From: Podospora bellae-mahoneyi
Lineage: Eukaryota > Ascomycota > Sordariomycetes > Sordariales > Podosporaceae
Reading direction: 5' to 3'
Length of the DNA stretch: 64,000 bases
Assembly (NCBI RefSeq): GCF_035222275.1
Contig: NW_026946359.1
Location: 5,766,001 to 5,830,000, forward strand
The position numbers and the translations under genes were made by a program. The stretch's first letter is position 1, and the number at the start of each line of letters is the position of its first letter. This document shows, one piece after another, positions 24,230 to 36,100 of the stretch. The notes beneath the pieces were generated by a model, which made no database searches, was not told the DNA's origin, and was given only the letters and a program-made list of their open reading frames with translations.

Positions 24230-26304
24230 CTAAGAGGCCATGTAGGTGGAGGCATCAATACCCTCCTTGGGGAACTCACTAGTAAACAGTTAGCAGACAA
24301 TTCCGGAAGTTGACTAGGAAGGTATTACGTACGGAAGAGCGACCTCGAAGCGTTTCTCAATGGCTTGGAGGACCTCCTTGTCCTGCTCGGTGGTCACGAA
24401 GGAGATGGCGAGACCCTTGGTACCGAAACGTCCAGCACGGCCGACACGGTGGAGGTAGGAATCGGCATCAGCGGGCATGTCGTAGTTGATAGCGAGGTTG
24501 ATCCGCTCGATATCGATACCACGGCCGAAAACGTCGGTGGCCACGCAGATACGCTTGTTGAACTCCTTGAACTCTTTGTATCTCTTGATACGCTCCTCTT
24601 GGCTGACACCGGAGTGGACGGCAATCGAAGGGAAGTTGCACTCGCGGAGGAGCTTATCCAGCTCGGTAGCGCGCAGGGTGCTTTTGACGAAGATGATGAC
24701 CTGGTTGAACTGGAGGTCGTCCAGGAGCTCGTTCAGCTTACGGTTCTTCTCCCTCTCTTCAAGGGCAAGATAGTACTGCTGCAAGCCGTGGAGCGTCAAC
24801 TTGGTATCCTCATCGACGTAGTGCTCGGTGGGGTTCTGCATGAACTTCCGGCAAATGGGCTTGATCTCGTCGGACAAAGTGGCCGAAAACATCATCACCT
24901 GCTTCTGCTGCGGAGTAGCACGGAAGATCTCCTGCACGTCACGGCGCATGTCTGATAGATTATTAGCGGTTTGGCCCAAGAAAAACCACAAATGATAATA
25001 GCCTTACCAATCTGATCAAGCATCTTGTCGCACTCATCGAGGACGAACATTCTGACGCTGCCAAGACGGAGGTGCTTGTCGCGGACAAGGGCGTTCAAGC
25101 GGCCAGGTGTGCCGACAATGATGTGGGGATGGGTATCCTTGTTCTTGAGTATCTCGGCATCCTTCTGGATAGGAGTACCACCGTAGAAGACGCCGGTCTT
25201 GATGTCGGGCATGTACTTGCTGAAGCGGTTGTACTCGTTGCGAATCTGGAAGGCCAGCTCACGGGTGTGGCACATAACCAACACGGAGCACTCGCCGGCA
25301 ACAGGCTCGACCTGCTGGAGGGTCGTGAGGACGAAGACGGCAGTCTTACCGAGACCGGACTTGGCCTGGCAGATGATGTCACCACCAAGCATAGCCTGGG
25401 GAATGGTGGTCTGTTGAACTGTAGTCGGGCATCGGATTAGAACTGGATACGCAAATTTGGACAGAACGATGTGTGGGAAGGTTCATCAGAAGCCCGTCCA
25501 TCGTCGCAGCAAAGACATGTCGACCACTCCTCCTCCTACACCACCAATCTTCTCCTTCCAAACCAAGGTGTGCCCCGAGACCAGCTGAGCGAGATGCGGA
25601 AAACGCGACCACCTGTCACGGCAACGACGTTCCCACGCATCCGCGAAAACCACGACCAAAGGCCAATGGATGATGGAGACGGGGGAACAAGGTCCCTTTG
25701 TGAAACCTCCCGAAGGAGTTCGAGGTACGGAGCTCGAGTGAGCAATGAAGCAACCTTGTCGCTTTCCAAGCGCTGACTCAACCCAAGCGCGATAGCCGAG
25801 GCCATCTATGAGAGGTTTCTCTTGCGCAAGAGCTCATTGGATTTTCCAGAAGCATGGTTTGCCGCTCGGGGTCGCCCCCGAGCGGTCTGACGGTCGCATG
25901 GTGAAGAGTCACCAGGTGCTTGCGCAAAGCGCATCGACGGCGCGCCAACCAATAACTCCATCCGATGATAGTCTTGTTTCAAAAATTGCTTTGCGTAGCT
26001 TTGCCTTTGCTTGCGAGATGGACGGACCCGTGATGATAGGAAGGAATAACGGGATGCTGGGGATGAGATTTGGTCACTAACCCTCCGAGGGATGTTCGAA
26101 ACCGCAATCGGCAATCGCACGGAGAAGTTCAGGCTTCAACAGAAAGTCGCGGAAACCAGTCGAGTGAATACCGACATAGGAACCCTTCTTGTCGACATTT
26201 TGGGCAGCAGCGGCATCCGCCTTCTTGCCGTTGGAAGCGGGAGCGGTGGTCTCCTGGTTGAGCTCGTCGTCGGAGTAGTCGATGAGATCCTCCTCAGCAG
26301 ACAT
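24230..26304 (-). CDS. sub2: ATP-dependent RNA helicase Sub2/UAP56 (mRNA export, TREX)
   Basis: Four exons on the minus strand: 26082-26304, 25008-25418, 24333-24951 and 24230-24278, giving 433 residues, the normal length. Introns are 663, 56 and 54 nt. The N-terminus [11 protein letters not shown] and [20 protein letters not shown] are hallmarks of the Sub2/UAP56 DECD-box family. Motif I AKSGLGKT is at 93-100, motif II DECD at 202-205, SAT at 234-236 and motif [10 protein letters not shown] at 379-386. Sub2 acts in spliceosome assembly and loads the export adaptor within the TREX complex in the nucleus. The short last exon (49 nt) ends in ASTYMAS. The first intron is about ten times the usual length and contains a perfect hairpin at 25862-25885. 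The gene is divergent from the RNase P subunit gene, with 552 bp between start codons. Confidence 0.96.
25862..25885. promoter_or_regulatory. Perfect GC-rich hairpin within sub2 intron 1
   Basis: CCGCTCGGGG, a four-base loop TCGC, then CCCCGAGCGG: a 10-bp perfect stem. It lies roughly one third into the 663-nt intron counted from the donor. In the transcript it could affect splice-site choice, hold a processing site or bind a protein; any role is inference. Confidence 0.5.
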
Positions 26305-26856
26305 GTTGGCTAGTTATTTGGCGAAAACTGGAAACGGTCGCAAGGCTTGTCGTGAAAACAAAAGAGGCGATGGCGCCAAAAGTCGTCAGGAAGAGTCGCG
26401 TCTGGTGAAGAAAATAAATCACCGAGTGGAAAGTCGCAAGGCGAGAAGAAAAAGGCGCGCGTTGGTGATGAATACCAAGACTGTCAGATGGCGAGGGGTT
26501 GGCGCGTTGATGAGAAGAGGATGTCAGAAAAGGAAGGGAGGGAGCAGAAAGGCGAAAATAAGGTTGGAGGTCAAGCAGCACGCACAGCCTCAAAGCCTGA
26601 CCGCAATCAGCTCTAACCACGAGTGGCTTAGCCAGAGCCGGAAAGGTGCCGCTTGGCCCGTGCACTGGGCGCTGGTGGGGCCAACGAAACCGTCAGAGCA
26701 CAGGCCACCCTGTGACAGTCCCAATTCACTTTGATGTCGTTTTTGATTCACTTGGCCTTCTTGGCTGGGCAAGCTTTTTCTGTGTCAGTTGACATTCACA
26801 AACGATCGTGATAGAAAGAAAAGACAACTCAACCTTCATTCCAATTTCCCTTCATT
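26305..26856. promoter_or_regulatory. Bidirectional promoter region of sub2 and the Rpr2-family gene
   Basis: 552 bp separate two divergent start codons, so both promoters and leaders must lie here. No clear TATA box is seen on either strand. Short open frames are leader-like. Confidence 0.5.
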
Positions 26857-27330
26857 ATGGCAAAGGCAAAAAATGGTGGCGGCGGGGTGCAAAACAAGGC
26901 CATCTATTCTCGACTATCATTTCTTCAGCAAGCAGCCGTTTTCCTCTCGACAGCAACTCTGGACGGTGATGGTTCCAATATCTCAGAGCTCAACAGGGAT
27001 CAAAACCCACCACTTCAAGGTGCTGGAAGACGTCTAGCCACTGACTTGCGCGCTGTGTCCCTGAAGAGCCGGATTCGATTGAACCCAGCAGTAAAGCAGA
27101 GCATCTGCAAGTTCTGTGACTCGGTTCTCATTGACGGGGAGTCTTGCACTTCGGGAATCGAGAACAAGAGTAAGGGAGGTAGGAAGCCATGGGCCGATAT
27201 TTTGGTTCGCAAGTGCCATACTTGCGGCAAGGAGAGAAGGTATCCAGTGTGCACCAAGAGGACAAAGAGAAAGACAGAGAGGCCGGTTGCGACCCCCGAT
27301 GAACCAGACATGATGGACCAAACTGGATGA
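26857..27330 (+). CDS. RNase P/MRP zinc-binding subunit, Rpr2/Rpp21/Snm1 family
   Basis: Single exon, 157 residues. After a basic N-terminus, AIYSRLSFLQQAAVFLS matches the N-terminal helices of the family. The zinc ribbon uses C84-K-F-C87 and C120-H-T-C123, with the conserved stretch RKPWADILVRKCHTCGKERR. The protein binds the RNA and other subunits of RNase P (tRNA 5' maturation) or RNase MRP (rRNA processing). Sequence alone does not separate an Rpr2-type from an Snm1-type subunit. It is divergent from sub2 and converges with hsk3. The start is the first ATG of the frame, just after a pyrimidine-rich leader. Confidence 0.88.
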   Translation: MAKAKNGGGGVQNKAIYSRLSFLQQAAVFLSTATLDGDGSNISELNRDQNPPLQGAGRRLATDLRAVSLKSRIRLNPAVKQSICKFCDSVLIDGESCTSGIENKSKGGRKPWADILVRKCHTCGKERRYPVCTKRTKRKTERPVATPDEPDMMDQTG

Positions 27331-27775
27331 AGAATTCCGAACTTGAATGTCAGTTTATAATTTCCTCGGGGATGCATTGGCTTGCTTCTTGCAGATGAGG
27401 GACATATCCAAGGCCTAGGTGCTATGTCAGACAGCAAAACCGATGAGGAGATGTCGTCTCGAATCCCCAGGTGCCCTCGATATCCTTCAACATGGTCCTC
27501 AGAAACACCAGCATGGTACTACCCAGGTGATCAGACCAGAAGCTCTCAGCGTTCAAGGACACCAACTTTCCAGTGCCACCGTCAACAAACTGCAAGGCAT
27601 CGGATATCAGTCGTTCCACCACCAAGCACCTGCTATCATTCGTCTCTATCTACACAGCAGTAACCATGCTGCCCACCAAACAGTCGAGCCACGCGTCTTC
27701 TGTCGCCATACGACAGAAGCTCATCCCAGCAAACCACCCGCATTGTCTCAGAACCTGCACCTACCCGCCGGTCCT
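27331..27775. other. Convergent 3' ends of the Rpr2-family gene and hsk3
   Basis: No gene supported. The 445 bp should contain both 3' UTRs; open frames on either strand look random. Confidence 0.5.
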
Positions 27776-28218
27776 TCAGTTTGGTCCGCCGCCGCCGCCG
27801 CCTCCTCCCTGCTGCTGGTTCTGTTGCACCGACTCCTCCCCGAGGACTTTACTCGCGGCCATGAATCTGTGATCCGACAACGACGAGCGGGTGTTTGTCA
27901 GTTTCAACCGTATGTAAAGTACACCAAAGCCAAGTAGGGTTACTCACAACCCCGCATGCCAACTTCCCAGTCCGCGCATGGACTCGGCCTGTACGCTGGT
28001 CATACGGAGGAGGTTCTCAGTGTCGGCGAGGTTGTTGGAAAGCTGGGCTAGTTGTTGTTGGAGTTGGGCCTGGGTAGTGTTAGTATCAGCATCAAATATC
28101 ACAATATCAAGGACAGAGAATGTAAACAAACCAGTTGCCTAGCTTTAACAGCCCCCCCAGATGAAGCCATAGACTGGCGTGTTTGTGTGGGGGCGCTGCC
28201 GTAGCCTCGTGATGCCAT
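27776..28218 (-). CDS. hsk3: DASH/Dam1 complex subunit Hsk3
   Basis: Three exons on the minus strand: 28132-28218, 27948-28069 and 27776-27866, giving 99 residues. Intron 1 (62 nt) has a TACTAAC branch site; intron 2 is 81 nt with a GTGAGT donor and CACAG acceptor. The joined protein has the family core QLAQLSNNLADTENLLRMT, then VQAESMRGLGSWHAG and FMAASKVLGEE, followed by a Gln/Gly-rich tail ending PN. Hsk3 is a small helical subunit of the DASH ring, which couples kinetochores to microtubule ends in mitosis. No exon is long enough to stand out alone; frame continuity over both junctions and the motif order support the model. The N-terminus is Ser/Thr/Gln-rich. Confidence 0.93.
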
Positions 28219-30136
28219 GGTGTGTGCTGTTGTGGACTGATATGCAGGTGGTCTGATGGCTAGGTAGGCAAAGGACGAGAGGAAATAAAGAAGTCCAAAG
28301 TGGGCCCACCGCTGTAGTAGCGGGTTACGTTGTGATATTTCAATGTGGGATTTTGTATGGATGGGAATCCCAAGCACGCGTGTTGTTCAGTGATGCGGAT
28401 GGAACAAAAAGCCCTTAACACGAGAGCGGGGCCGCAGGGCGTTGTCAAACGCGTTTTTGGCGGGGTAGCTTTGGGGGGTTATAGCAGCAACAGCACTGCC
28501 TGGGCGATTCAATGCCTTGGACTTACGGAGATAGATAGATGACTTGAGACAGGCTTCAGTCTGGAGGCTCGCATTTCAACTGATAGCATACTCAAGATAT
28601 GCCTCTTGTTTTCGATCTGGCAGAACCCTATCATCCATGACTTCATCCCACCTGAGAATTCAGACGAGACACCACACAATGGAATCCCGAGGAGATCATA
28701 GCAACTTCCATGCAGTACTCTTCAACACAGCATAACAACATCAACAAAAACAACGCCCTCTTTGCTCCCGTATCTGCTCTCCCGCCTCATGCCCGTCTCC
28801 CGATGCGGACAACGTCAAGCTAATTCTTAATTTCCGTGGCTTGTTGCTGTTCTATGGCAGCAGCAGTTGATCGCCTCAATGATCAGATCATACGCTCAGA
28901 TCGCTTCGTCGTCAACCAGCCAACCTTGGTGGGATAATGAACCCTTTCAACAGACGTAACCGAGCTGGCTCTTCACCTACTTGTTGAATAATTTCCGAGT
29001 TTCCTGAGTGTTTGGAAGCCTCTCACCACAGGATCAACAGCACCAAACACATATCAACTCAAAATAGCTAGAATCCATGACCAGTATGTGTTTCAATCTT
29101 CAACCATTGTAATGCTTTGTATTTACCATCCAACTTCTTCGGCAAGCCCTTCCTTCCTCCTTTTACTTCAGTGTGTCCACACACTTCCCTCCTCCCCCCC
29201 CGGCCCCTTCTCTGGGTAGGTAGGTATTACATCCCTCCTTGAATCAAAGACCCCAAAAGACAAACTGCCGCCCTCTGATAGCCCACAACAAAACAATGCT
29301 CGTAGCTGCAGAATGAATTTACCACCAATAAACATTGCATTATCGTCCTCCCTTTCCCCCTAAAACACACACACCGTTGAAACACAGTCAGAAAAAAAAA
29401 AGCAACGTCGACCAAAAGGAAAAAAGTTGTCATATGTACTTTGTCTCTTTCTCTCACTCAAAACTCTCTCTCTTCTTCTCTCTTACACAATTTCAACCCA
29501 ACCTCCCGCACTCTTCACCATTTCCCCTCCACCTCCCCTCCTCGTTTTTGTATCCACCCCTCTTCACTCTCTTCCTTCCCATCAAAAAATGCGATACTAG
29601 AAACACACAAAAGAAAAAGAAGAAAAAAACACAAAGAAAAACTAACATTAATTTGATTTTTGTACGCGCGTTCGCCATGTGTGATTGAGAATCTGAGTGT
29701 TGTGTGTCAAAAGAAAAAGTCAAAGAATAGTCCAAAAATATTTCCCACTTCTTGCCCTTCCCACAACACGACACACACACACACAACACGGGTTCTCCCG
29801 CCACTCCCAACTCTCTAGACCATAGAAAAAACATGTGTGTATAAAACCTGTGCAATGTTCGTATCATTTCCTAACCCGTGAGAACGAATTCCATCTCGAA
29901 GCTTTGCTCCCCTCCCCGTTCCTTTCGCTCGCTTAATATGTTGTTGTTGCAATGTTGTGACTTTGTGTGTCGTGTGTAGATGTTCAACTTCTTCCTCCCG
30001 CTCTAGACCAAAACTGTCTTCTTCCCTTCGATCGTCTTGCCTCAGCTCGGCTCATGGGTTCGTGGGAGGTGACGCAAAGGTGAGGAGCTTATGTGCCCCA
30101 TTGGATGGGTGCTCCCTCATATCCAACACCAGCCTC
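28219..30136. other. 1.9 kb region between hsk3 and the Mug72-like gene
   Basis: No gene supported. The part nearest 28219 is the hsk3 promoter. From about 29150 to 29950 the plus strand is CT/CA-rich with short CA and A runs, probably the 3' UTR and flank of the gene ending at 30137. Open frames in this low-complexity part are chance. Confidence 0.5.
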
Positions 30137-33120
30137 TTAACGCACTCCAATCGGAGGACGGGGGCCTAGGCTGCTCTGACTGCTGGCAGCTGATGGCTCT
30201 GAATCAAGGTGGGTGGAATCACCACTGCCCGCGCTAGCACTCGCACTACCGGTCAGACTTCGCACAGTTTTAGTCTTTGGCGGTTGGAGGGCGCTCACCC
30301 CAGCGTGCTGTTCCACCTGTTGTGGCGCAACCATGTTTCCGTGACCGGGTGGGTATCGGGGCATGGGTTGTCGCACACCATCCGGAGGTGATGGCCTTCC
30401 GTTGATTGGCGGTCCAGCATAGCCGTTTGGTGGTGATGGTCGTCCCTTGTTGGTCCCGCCACGCACCGATGGGGTGTAGGGGTTTCCTGGAGACTGGCTG
30501 GCACGCCGTACGCTGCCATTCATGCCCATAGGTGGGGGCCCTCCCTGATTGTACTGCAATTCATCGAGACGAGCAGCCGTCAGAGAATTGGCCCTCGAAC
30601 CTGCGTGCATTGCCCCTCGATCCACGTTACCGTAGCGGTTAGACGTAAAGCCCAGCAGAGGATCGTCTAAGATGTTTTCGTGCAAGTTCGAAATGGCGGG
30701 TGTCATGACTTGACTTGAACGGTTGCGTCCAAAGCTAGGCCGGAACCTGCTGCGGGTTGACGGTATTGAGTCTGCCTCTGGGTTTTGGCGGAACTGGGCG
30801 GCATTGCTAGGCGCTTTCCTATTCTTCTTTGACGTGACGCTCATCATGTCGAAGTTATCAGGATCGATCATGGGGGCCATCGGCGTGGGGTCGAAGTAGT
30901 CTTCTCCGTCCTCGTCGTCGTCATCGTACATGCCACCCGGAGGGGGCCTTTGTGGTGGCGGCCCTCTTCGTGGGCCGGGGCCGGGTCCGGGTCCAGGTCC
31001 AGGTCCGATACCAGCGGCAGCGCGCCTAAGTCTCATCTCCTGCTCCCTTAACGCAAGTTCTCGTTGCCGAAGCTGAAGCTCTCTTTCTCTGATGGCAAGG
31101 TCTTGTGGTGAAGTACCAGAATAGCCATTTTCGCTCCCCTCGGGAATATCATCATAGACCACCAAGTGGCTGAACTCTTCCAGATCCGTTCCTTCCATCG
31201 AACCTCGCCTCGAGGGCACACGTGAGTTTGGCCCCATTCCATTTGGCGGCATTCCATTAGGCGCACGTCCGTAACCGTTTGGTGGACCTCCGTTCATCGG
31301 CGGTGGTGGCCGGCGCATTCCAGGTCCGGGAGGGCCCATTTGCGAAGAAATTCTTGGACGTGGCCGGCCAGGAGGCATACCGTTCCCGTTGGGCATACCG
31401 TTCGGCATCGGTCGGGGTGGACCTTGAGACATCCGGGGCAGTGGGGAAGGCGTAGCAGACGGTGAGCCTGGCTGCGCTGGCGCCATTGTGGCGTCACCTT
31501 TCGGCCGGTTGCGATTGACCAAGTTGAGATTGTGGAGGATGGCGTAAAGCGTTTCAATCCGCGGAACTGCGACTCCAGTTTCTTGCGATAGCCTCATGGG
31601 TGATCCAAGATACGTCTCGATTTCCATGGGACGTCGTGCAATGTAGTCTTGCCACATGATGTTTTCGGCCCCATTTCTGGCAAATTCGTCGATCGTGCTC
31701 TGCTTGAATTCAGGAGGGAACTTACAGCCCTGCGCGTCCGCGAGCGCCAACATCTCGTCGATAATGTCGGACACCAGCTTGGCCACCCCAACCTTGTCGA
31801 GTAACGCGGCATAGTTGGGCGTTTCGAACAAGACTGTCAGTGGGTGAAATGCAATCGGGCTACATCACAGTTAGTCACCAACTGATATGCCTCCAGCTCA
31901 TCAGCGTCCCCAAGACTTACCCAATAACTCGTTCGTATTGCTGCTGTCGAATATTAGGCGACACCTTGCAATCGACCTGGCCGGTGCTCAAAGTCATGGC
32001 CAGAGCCTGTGCCATATCCTCTTGGATCGTGGGCGGAATGTTGGGGTTCTTGTTGGCAGGACCAACCCATAGTTCGGCCGACCCCTTGTGCTCGAATTCG
32101 CTTCCGCCAAGTTGGGCCAAATCAGCGCCGCAAACGAGTGAGAGCACTACGTTTGTCGGGAACCGTTCCTCTATAGCCGATTCGAGTCCGAGTGCGTGGG
32201 TTGTGTTCACGAGGATGCAGGTATGTTGAGGCGTCACAACTGAATCGATCACCGAAGCGAGGTCGTAGACATCGGGGAGAGCTTTAATACAGAGGATGAC
32301 GTAGTCGAAAGCTCCCTCCCTGCGTGTAGCAGCCTCCTCTGGCGTCCGGACGACTGTATATCAATTCCACGTTTTAGCAAATGAAAAACACACTGGTCGG
32401 TCGCTGGTGGGGAGCGCTCATCAATGGGGTGGAGCGTAGAAAAAAGAAGTTGCATACCATGACGGGGCTTAAACCGCTCGTTCCCAAAAACGAGAGATCT
32501 GGGCGCAGGACCGTTAGCATACACATCATCGCACGCATGCGTCAAGCAAAGAGGTTGGCAGGGCGGCTGCGTGGGTGAGAGGTAGGTGCTTACTTGAACG
32601 AGATGCCGTATTGCGACACATGCTCGTAGCCCGTTTTCCACACGAGGGTGACGTCGCAGGCATTAGTCGCTTGGAGCCTCCATGATAAGAAGGCAGAAAC
32701 CGGATTCCCACCGACTGTGACAACATTCATCAGCTCATAGTCCGACATGTCTGGCTGCTCTGGCTAGAACACATGTGCAGCAATCCGTTGGGCAGTCTGT
32801 TCTTTTTGTTTTTCTGGGAAGAGGGTCGGGGGTCGGGGAAAGAAAACGAGTGTGGTGGTGGTGGTGGACAACGGGAAGGGTGTCAGGGGGAAGAAAGTTG
32901 GACGAGGGGAGCGCCAGAGAAGCGATGCCCACTCTTTTTGGGCTCCCGTCCCGGGAATTGAGGTGACACTAGGCTGAAGACGGGGATGGGGTGCACAGGA
33001 GGGGAATGGAGACAGAGGGACAAGAAACAGGACAAGACGGCGCAGCTCCAATTGCAACTGGCGCCGGTGGATGGGCTACTGACCTGATAGGATCTTGAGT
33101 CGGGGTGTCATGGGTGCCAT
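30137..33120 (-). CDS. Ketopantoate reductase-like protein with long disordered tail (Mug72-like)
   Basis: Five exons on the minus strand: 33084-33120, 32594-32714, 32458-32498, 31921-32353 and 30137-31859; all junctions keep frame, giving 784 residues. The N-terminus ILSVGGNPVSAFLSWRLQ is the Rossmann NADP-binding start of the ApbA/PanE family; FDYVILCIKAL, HTCILVNTTHALGLES and the C-terminal helical domain (LVSDIIDEMLALADAQGCKF) follow to about residue 300. The remaining 480 residues are Pro/Gly/Asn/Arg-rich, with a GPGPGPGPGPG run and acidic patches (DDDDEDGED). This matches fungal proteins related to S. pombe Mug72 rather than the short biosynthetic Pan5. Whether it reduces ketopantoate is not known from sequence. 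The first exon codes only 12 residues. Confidence 0.85.
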
Positions 33121-36100
33121 GGTGGAGGCCCGATTCGGGATAGTGGGTAGGTCAAGTTTCGAAGCTGCGAGACCAGCAGCTGTGTCTGGCGGGCAGTGAT
33201 CGACCAGCAGAACGGGACAAGAGAGCCAGCAGTGTTCTGCGAGCTGTGGTGGTGGTGGTGTGTGTGTACAGGTGTCCCACCAAGCGCGACCAAGTTCCCC
33301 TTTGTGGCTGGCTTGTTCTGCGGCTTCCAATCAACAATTTTTGTTTTCTTTTTGGTCTCTCCCGCTGTCGACTTCGAGATCTCGTTTCCGCGGTGGATCT
33401 TTGGTTTCTTTTTCCTATCTCTGCCTTCTCCAATCTCCCCCACACAAGGCGGTCTCACCCACGAGAGACCCTCTCGGCGCAGACTGTCGCGAAGACACCG
33501 GTCGTTCCCGAGATTTCGTCCAACGGGGCTTGCAGATCGGGGACTTGATGATAGAGCGATTGAAAGATATCACACAGACCCTTCGGGTGCTGGCTCAGCA
33601 AGCGAACGAGCTCCCCTCGGGCGCAGTAGTTTAGCGGCAGTGACAATTCGACGATCGTACGTGCGCGCTTCGCAGTGGCGCCGGGGGATCTAACTCTTTG
33701 GCTAGCTTCAGGCAAATGCAGACGTAGTGCAAAATGTCAAGCGGCGGGCTGGTCTGTACGCCAGCAAACGAGCGTGAGGCCTTGACGCCCAGAAGGCCCC
33801 GACACAAAATCTAGGGTGTTCCTGGGTTTCGATATGGCTGGATTCGGATGTGTGGCTGGCGGCGGCGTGGGCTGCTTGTGACGAAGCCGGTGATGATAGG
33901 CCGCAAGAGTTGAAAAGAACCGTCTTTTCCCCCGTCTGTTGCGTGTTGCAGGCCTCGCCGTCTCACACTGTTCTGCTCAAGAAGATGCGGTACAGGATGC
34001 GGGATGCGGGATGCTGGGACAGGTATTCTGTAACGAGCGGACGAGCAAAGAGTCGGGGCGGTCTGGGCAACGATCGAACCACGAGCCACGGGGAAGACGC
34101 CTGCTGCAGAGAGACTTTCGAGACACTTTGGGGGTCGGTGCCAAGGTATGTGCCGTCGGCGCCGGTAGCAGCTTGGGTGCAAACTGGAGCGACTGGAGCG
34201 GACTAGAGCCCGAAAAAAAGGTATTTGCAGGACACAAGACAGGCAGTCCCGTCACAGAGCAAAACAAAAATAAAATGGCGATAGGATTCGTAGGGAGGGG
34301 ACCGGATAATCCGACAGAATCGCAGGCATGGAATTGACCTTTCTCGCAAGGTTGCGTGTTTCGCCTGTCGGGAGTGGATTCTCTCTGCTGGCTGCCCAGG
34401 GCTCTCGTGTCGTCTGCAACGGGAGCGCTTTCTGCCCTACCCAGCAGTTGAATGCTCCCTGGCCACTGCTTGGATGGATGCTGCGATGGCAGGCACCGTC
34501 CGTCTCCATCCCCTCTGTCAATGGTAGACAGCCCATTCGGGTGCCAGGGGTGCTTTACGGGTAGGAAGGCACGCACGCATCAACGCACCCGACATTCTAC
34601 TGTTGTGGAAATGTGCATTCGGAAGCCCGTGTAGGTATGTGGGTAGCAGCCACCAGCCACAACCTACTAAGATGCCTACCTTGCCGCTTGAAAAAAAGAT
34701 AACAATCTCACTGTCCCTGTCTTCCGCGGCGTCGTGGCATTAAACTAAACCAGAATATCTATATCTCTCAATGGTACGGTATCTCGTGCCCTGAAACGCC
34801 AACCACCGACCGAGAGGCGTCAGATGTCAGAGAGGAGAGCACCTGAACCGCCAGCTTCGTTGTCAACACTCCTGATGACAATCGATATTCTCGAACCATC
34901 GCCAGCTTCTGAAGATAAAAAAAAAAGGCTCGCCAGGGGCAGACCCCCACCTGTGGATAACTGATCGCTTGTTCCGCAAGCCGATGCGACCGACAAGACT
35001 TTTTCGCGGTCGGCCCTGGACAATTTTGCTGGTGGATCGGAAGGGATGTGAACAGCATCAACAGGGAACAGGGGCCCATTTGGCCTGTGTCTGATCGGTG
35101 ATGCGGTCTTAGGCGTGTGGCTTTGAGCGGAAGCTAGCCCGTGTTCAATGTCAACATGCCTTTCCAGTGACGTGGGAGGGGCCAGGGGCAACTGAATTTT
35201 TTCTCGACCACTCTGACGCTCTGGGAGGCCGAAAATAGATTGGATGATAGGAGACGGTTTGAGATGGCAGTTTGGCATTTCTCGCCGTCCGAATCCTTCT
35301 CTCATCAGAGTGCGAATGGCCCGGAAACAGATGTTGGAAATTCCACATGCTGGACGTTGGATAAGATGACAGCTGGTGTGGTGGGAGAGGTAACCTGCCA
35401 AGGCCAGAGTGGGTGGGGGTTTCCCAAAGCCCGGATTTGGCTTCTTACCACGACTCTGTCGCTGTTTCAGGCCAATGAAGAAGCTCCAGTTGAGGGTTCC
35501 TGATGGCTCTCTTCGGTGTCCGCTTACCGTCCGGTGCTCTTCGGAATTGAAAGCAACCTCAAGTCTGGCCGACTTCCAAGGAAATCTTGTAGGCACTGTT
35601 CTTCCATGGAATTATCCTGGCTTTCGTATGGACACAATCTCTCTGCTCGTTCAATAGTCCAATGGCCTAAAACACCTTGGAATGAAGTGGCAGTGCACTA
35701 GTTGTCTCTCTGATATCCAGACACTCGTCCTACGCAGATGGATACACGCAGAGGATCCTTTCAAAGGCTCAAACCAACCCAGACCAAGGACAGAATGTTT
35801 GTTGACCCTGGGGACGGCTCACCGCTTGTGGATTGTGTCAATTGTCGAACGATCTGATGACACGAAGCGATGCAATGGTGCTGGCTTTTGAGCTCTGCAT
35901 TTGCTGCATGCATGTTTGGGATAAGTATCGTATCCGTACCTATGTGTACTTGTCTTTTTATCTGGATGGATGAAACGGAGTCCTTTTGCCATATCGATGT
36001 TCGGTATCAGACGATAGGCGAAGTCTCAGACATTTCCAAAGAATTGTCTCCTAAGCCGCATATCAATATTGTAGCTCCTCACCAGAATAGGATGAGTCTC

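Noticed and set aside
26074-26083. CTAACCCT as a telomerase RNA template (also at 9871-9878)
   Set aside because: Only 8 bases match, one copy lies across a sub2 splice donor, and no surrounding structure supports it.
33196-33693. 165-codon plus-strand frame just upstream of the Mug72-like gene
   Set aside because: Several frames are open together and the stretch overlaps the likely leader of the opposite gene; the translation is low-complexity.
34820-35596. 258-codon open frame on the minus strand
   Set aside because: No recognisable domain, no codon bias, and flanks without leader-like sequence.
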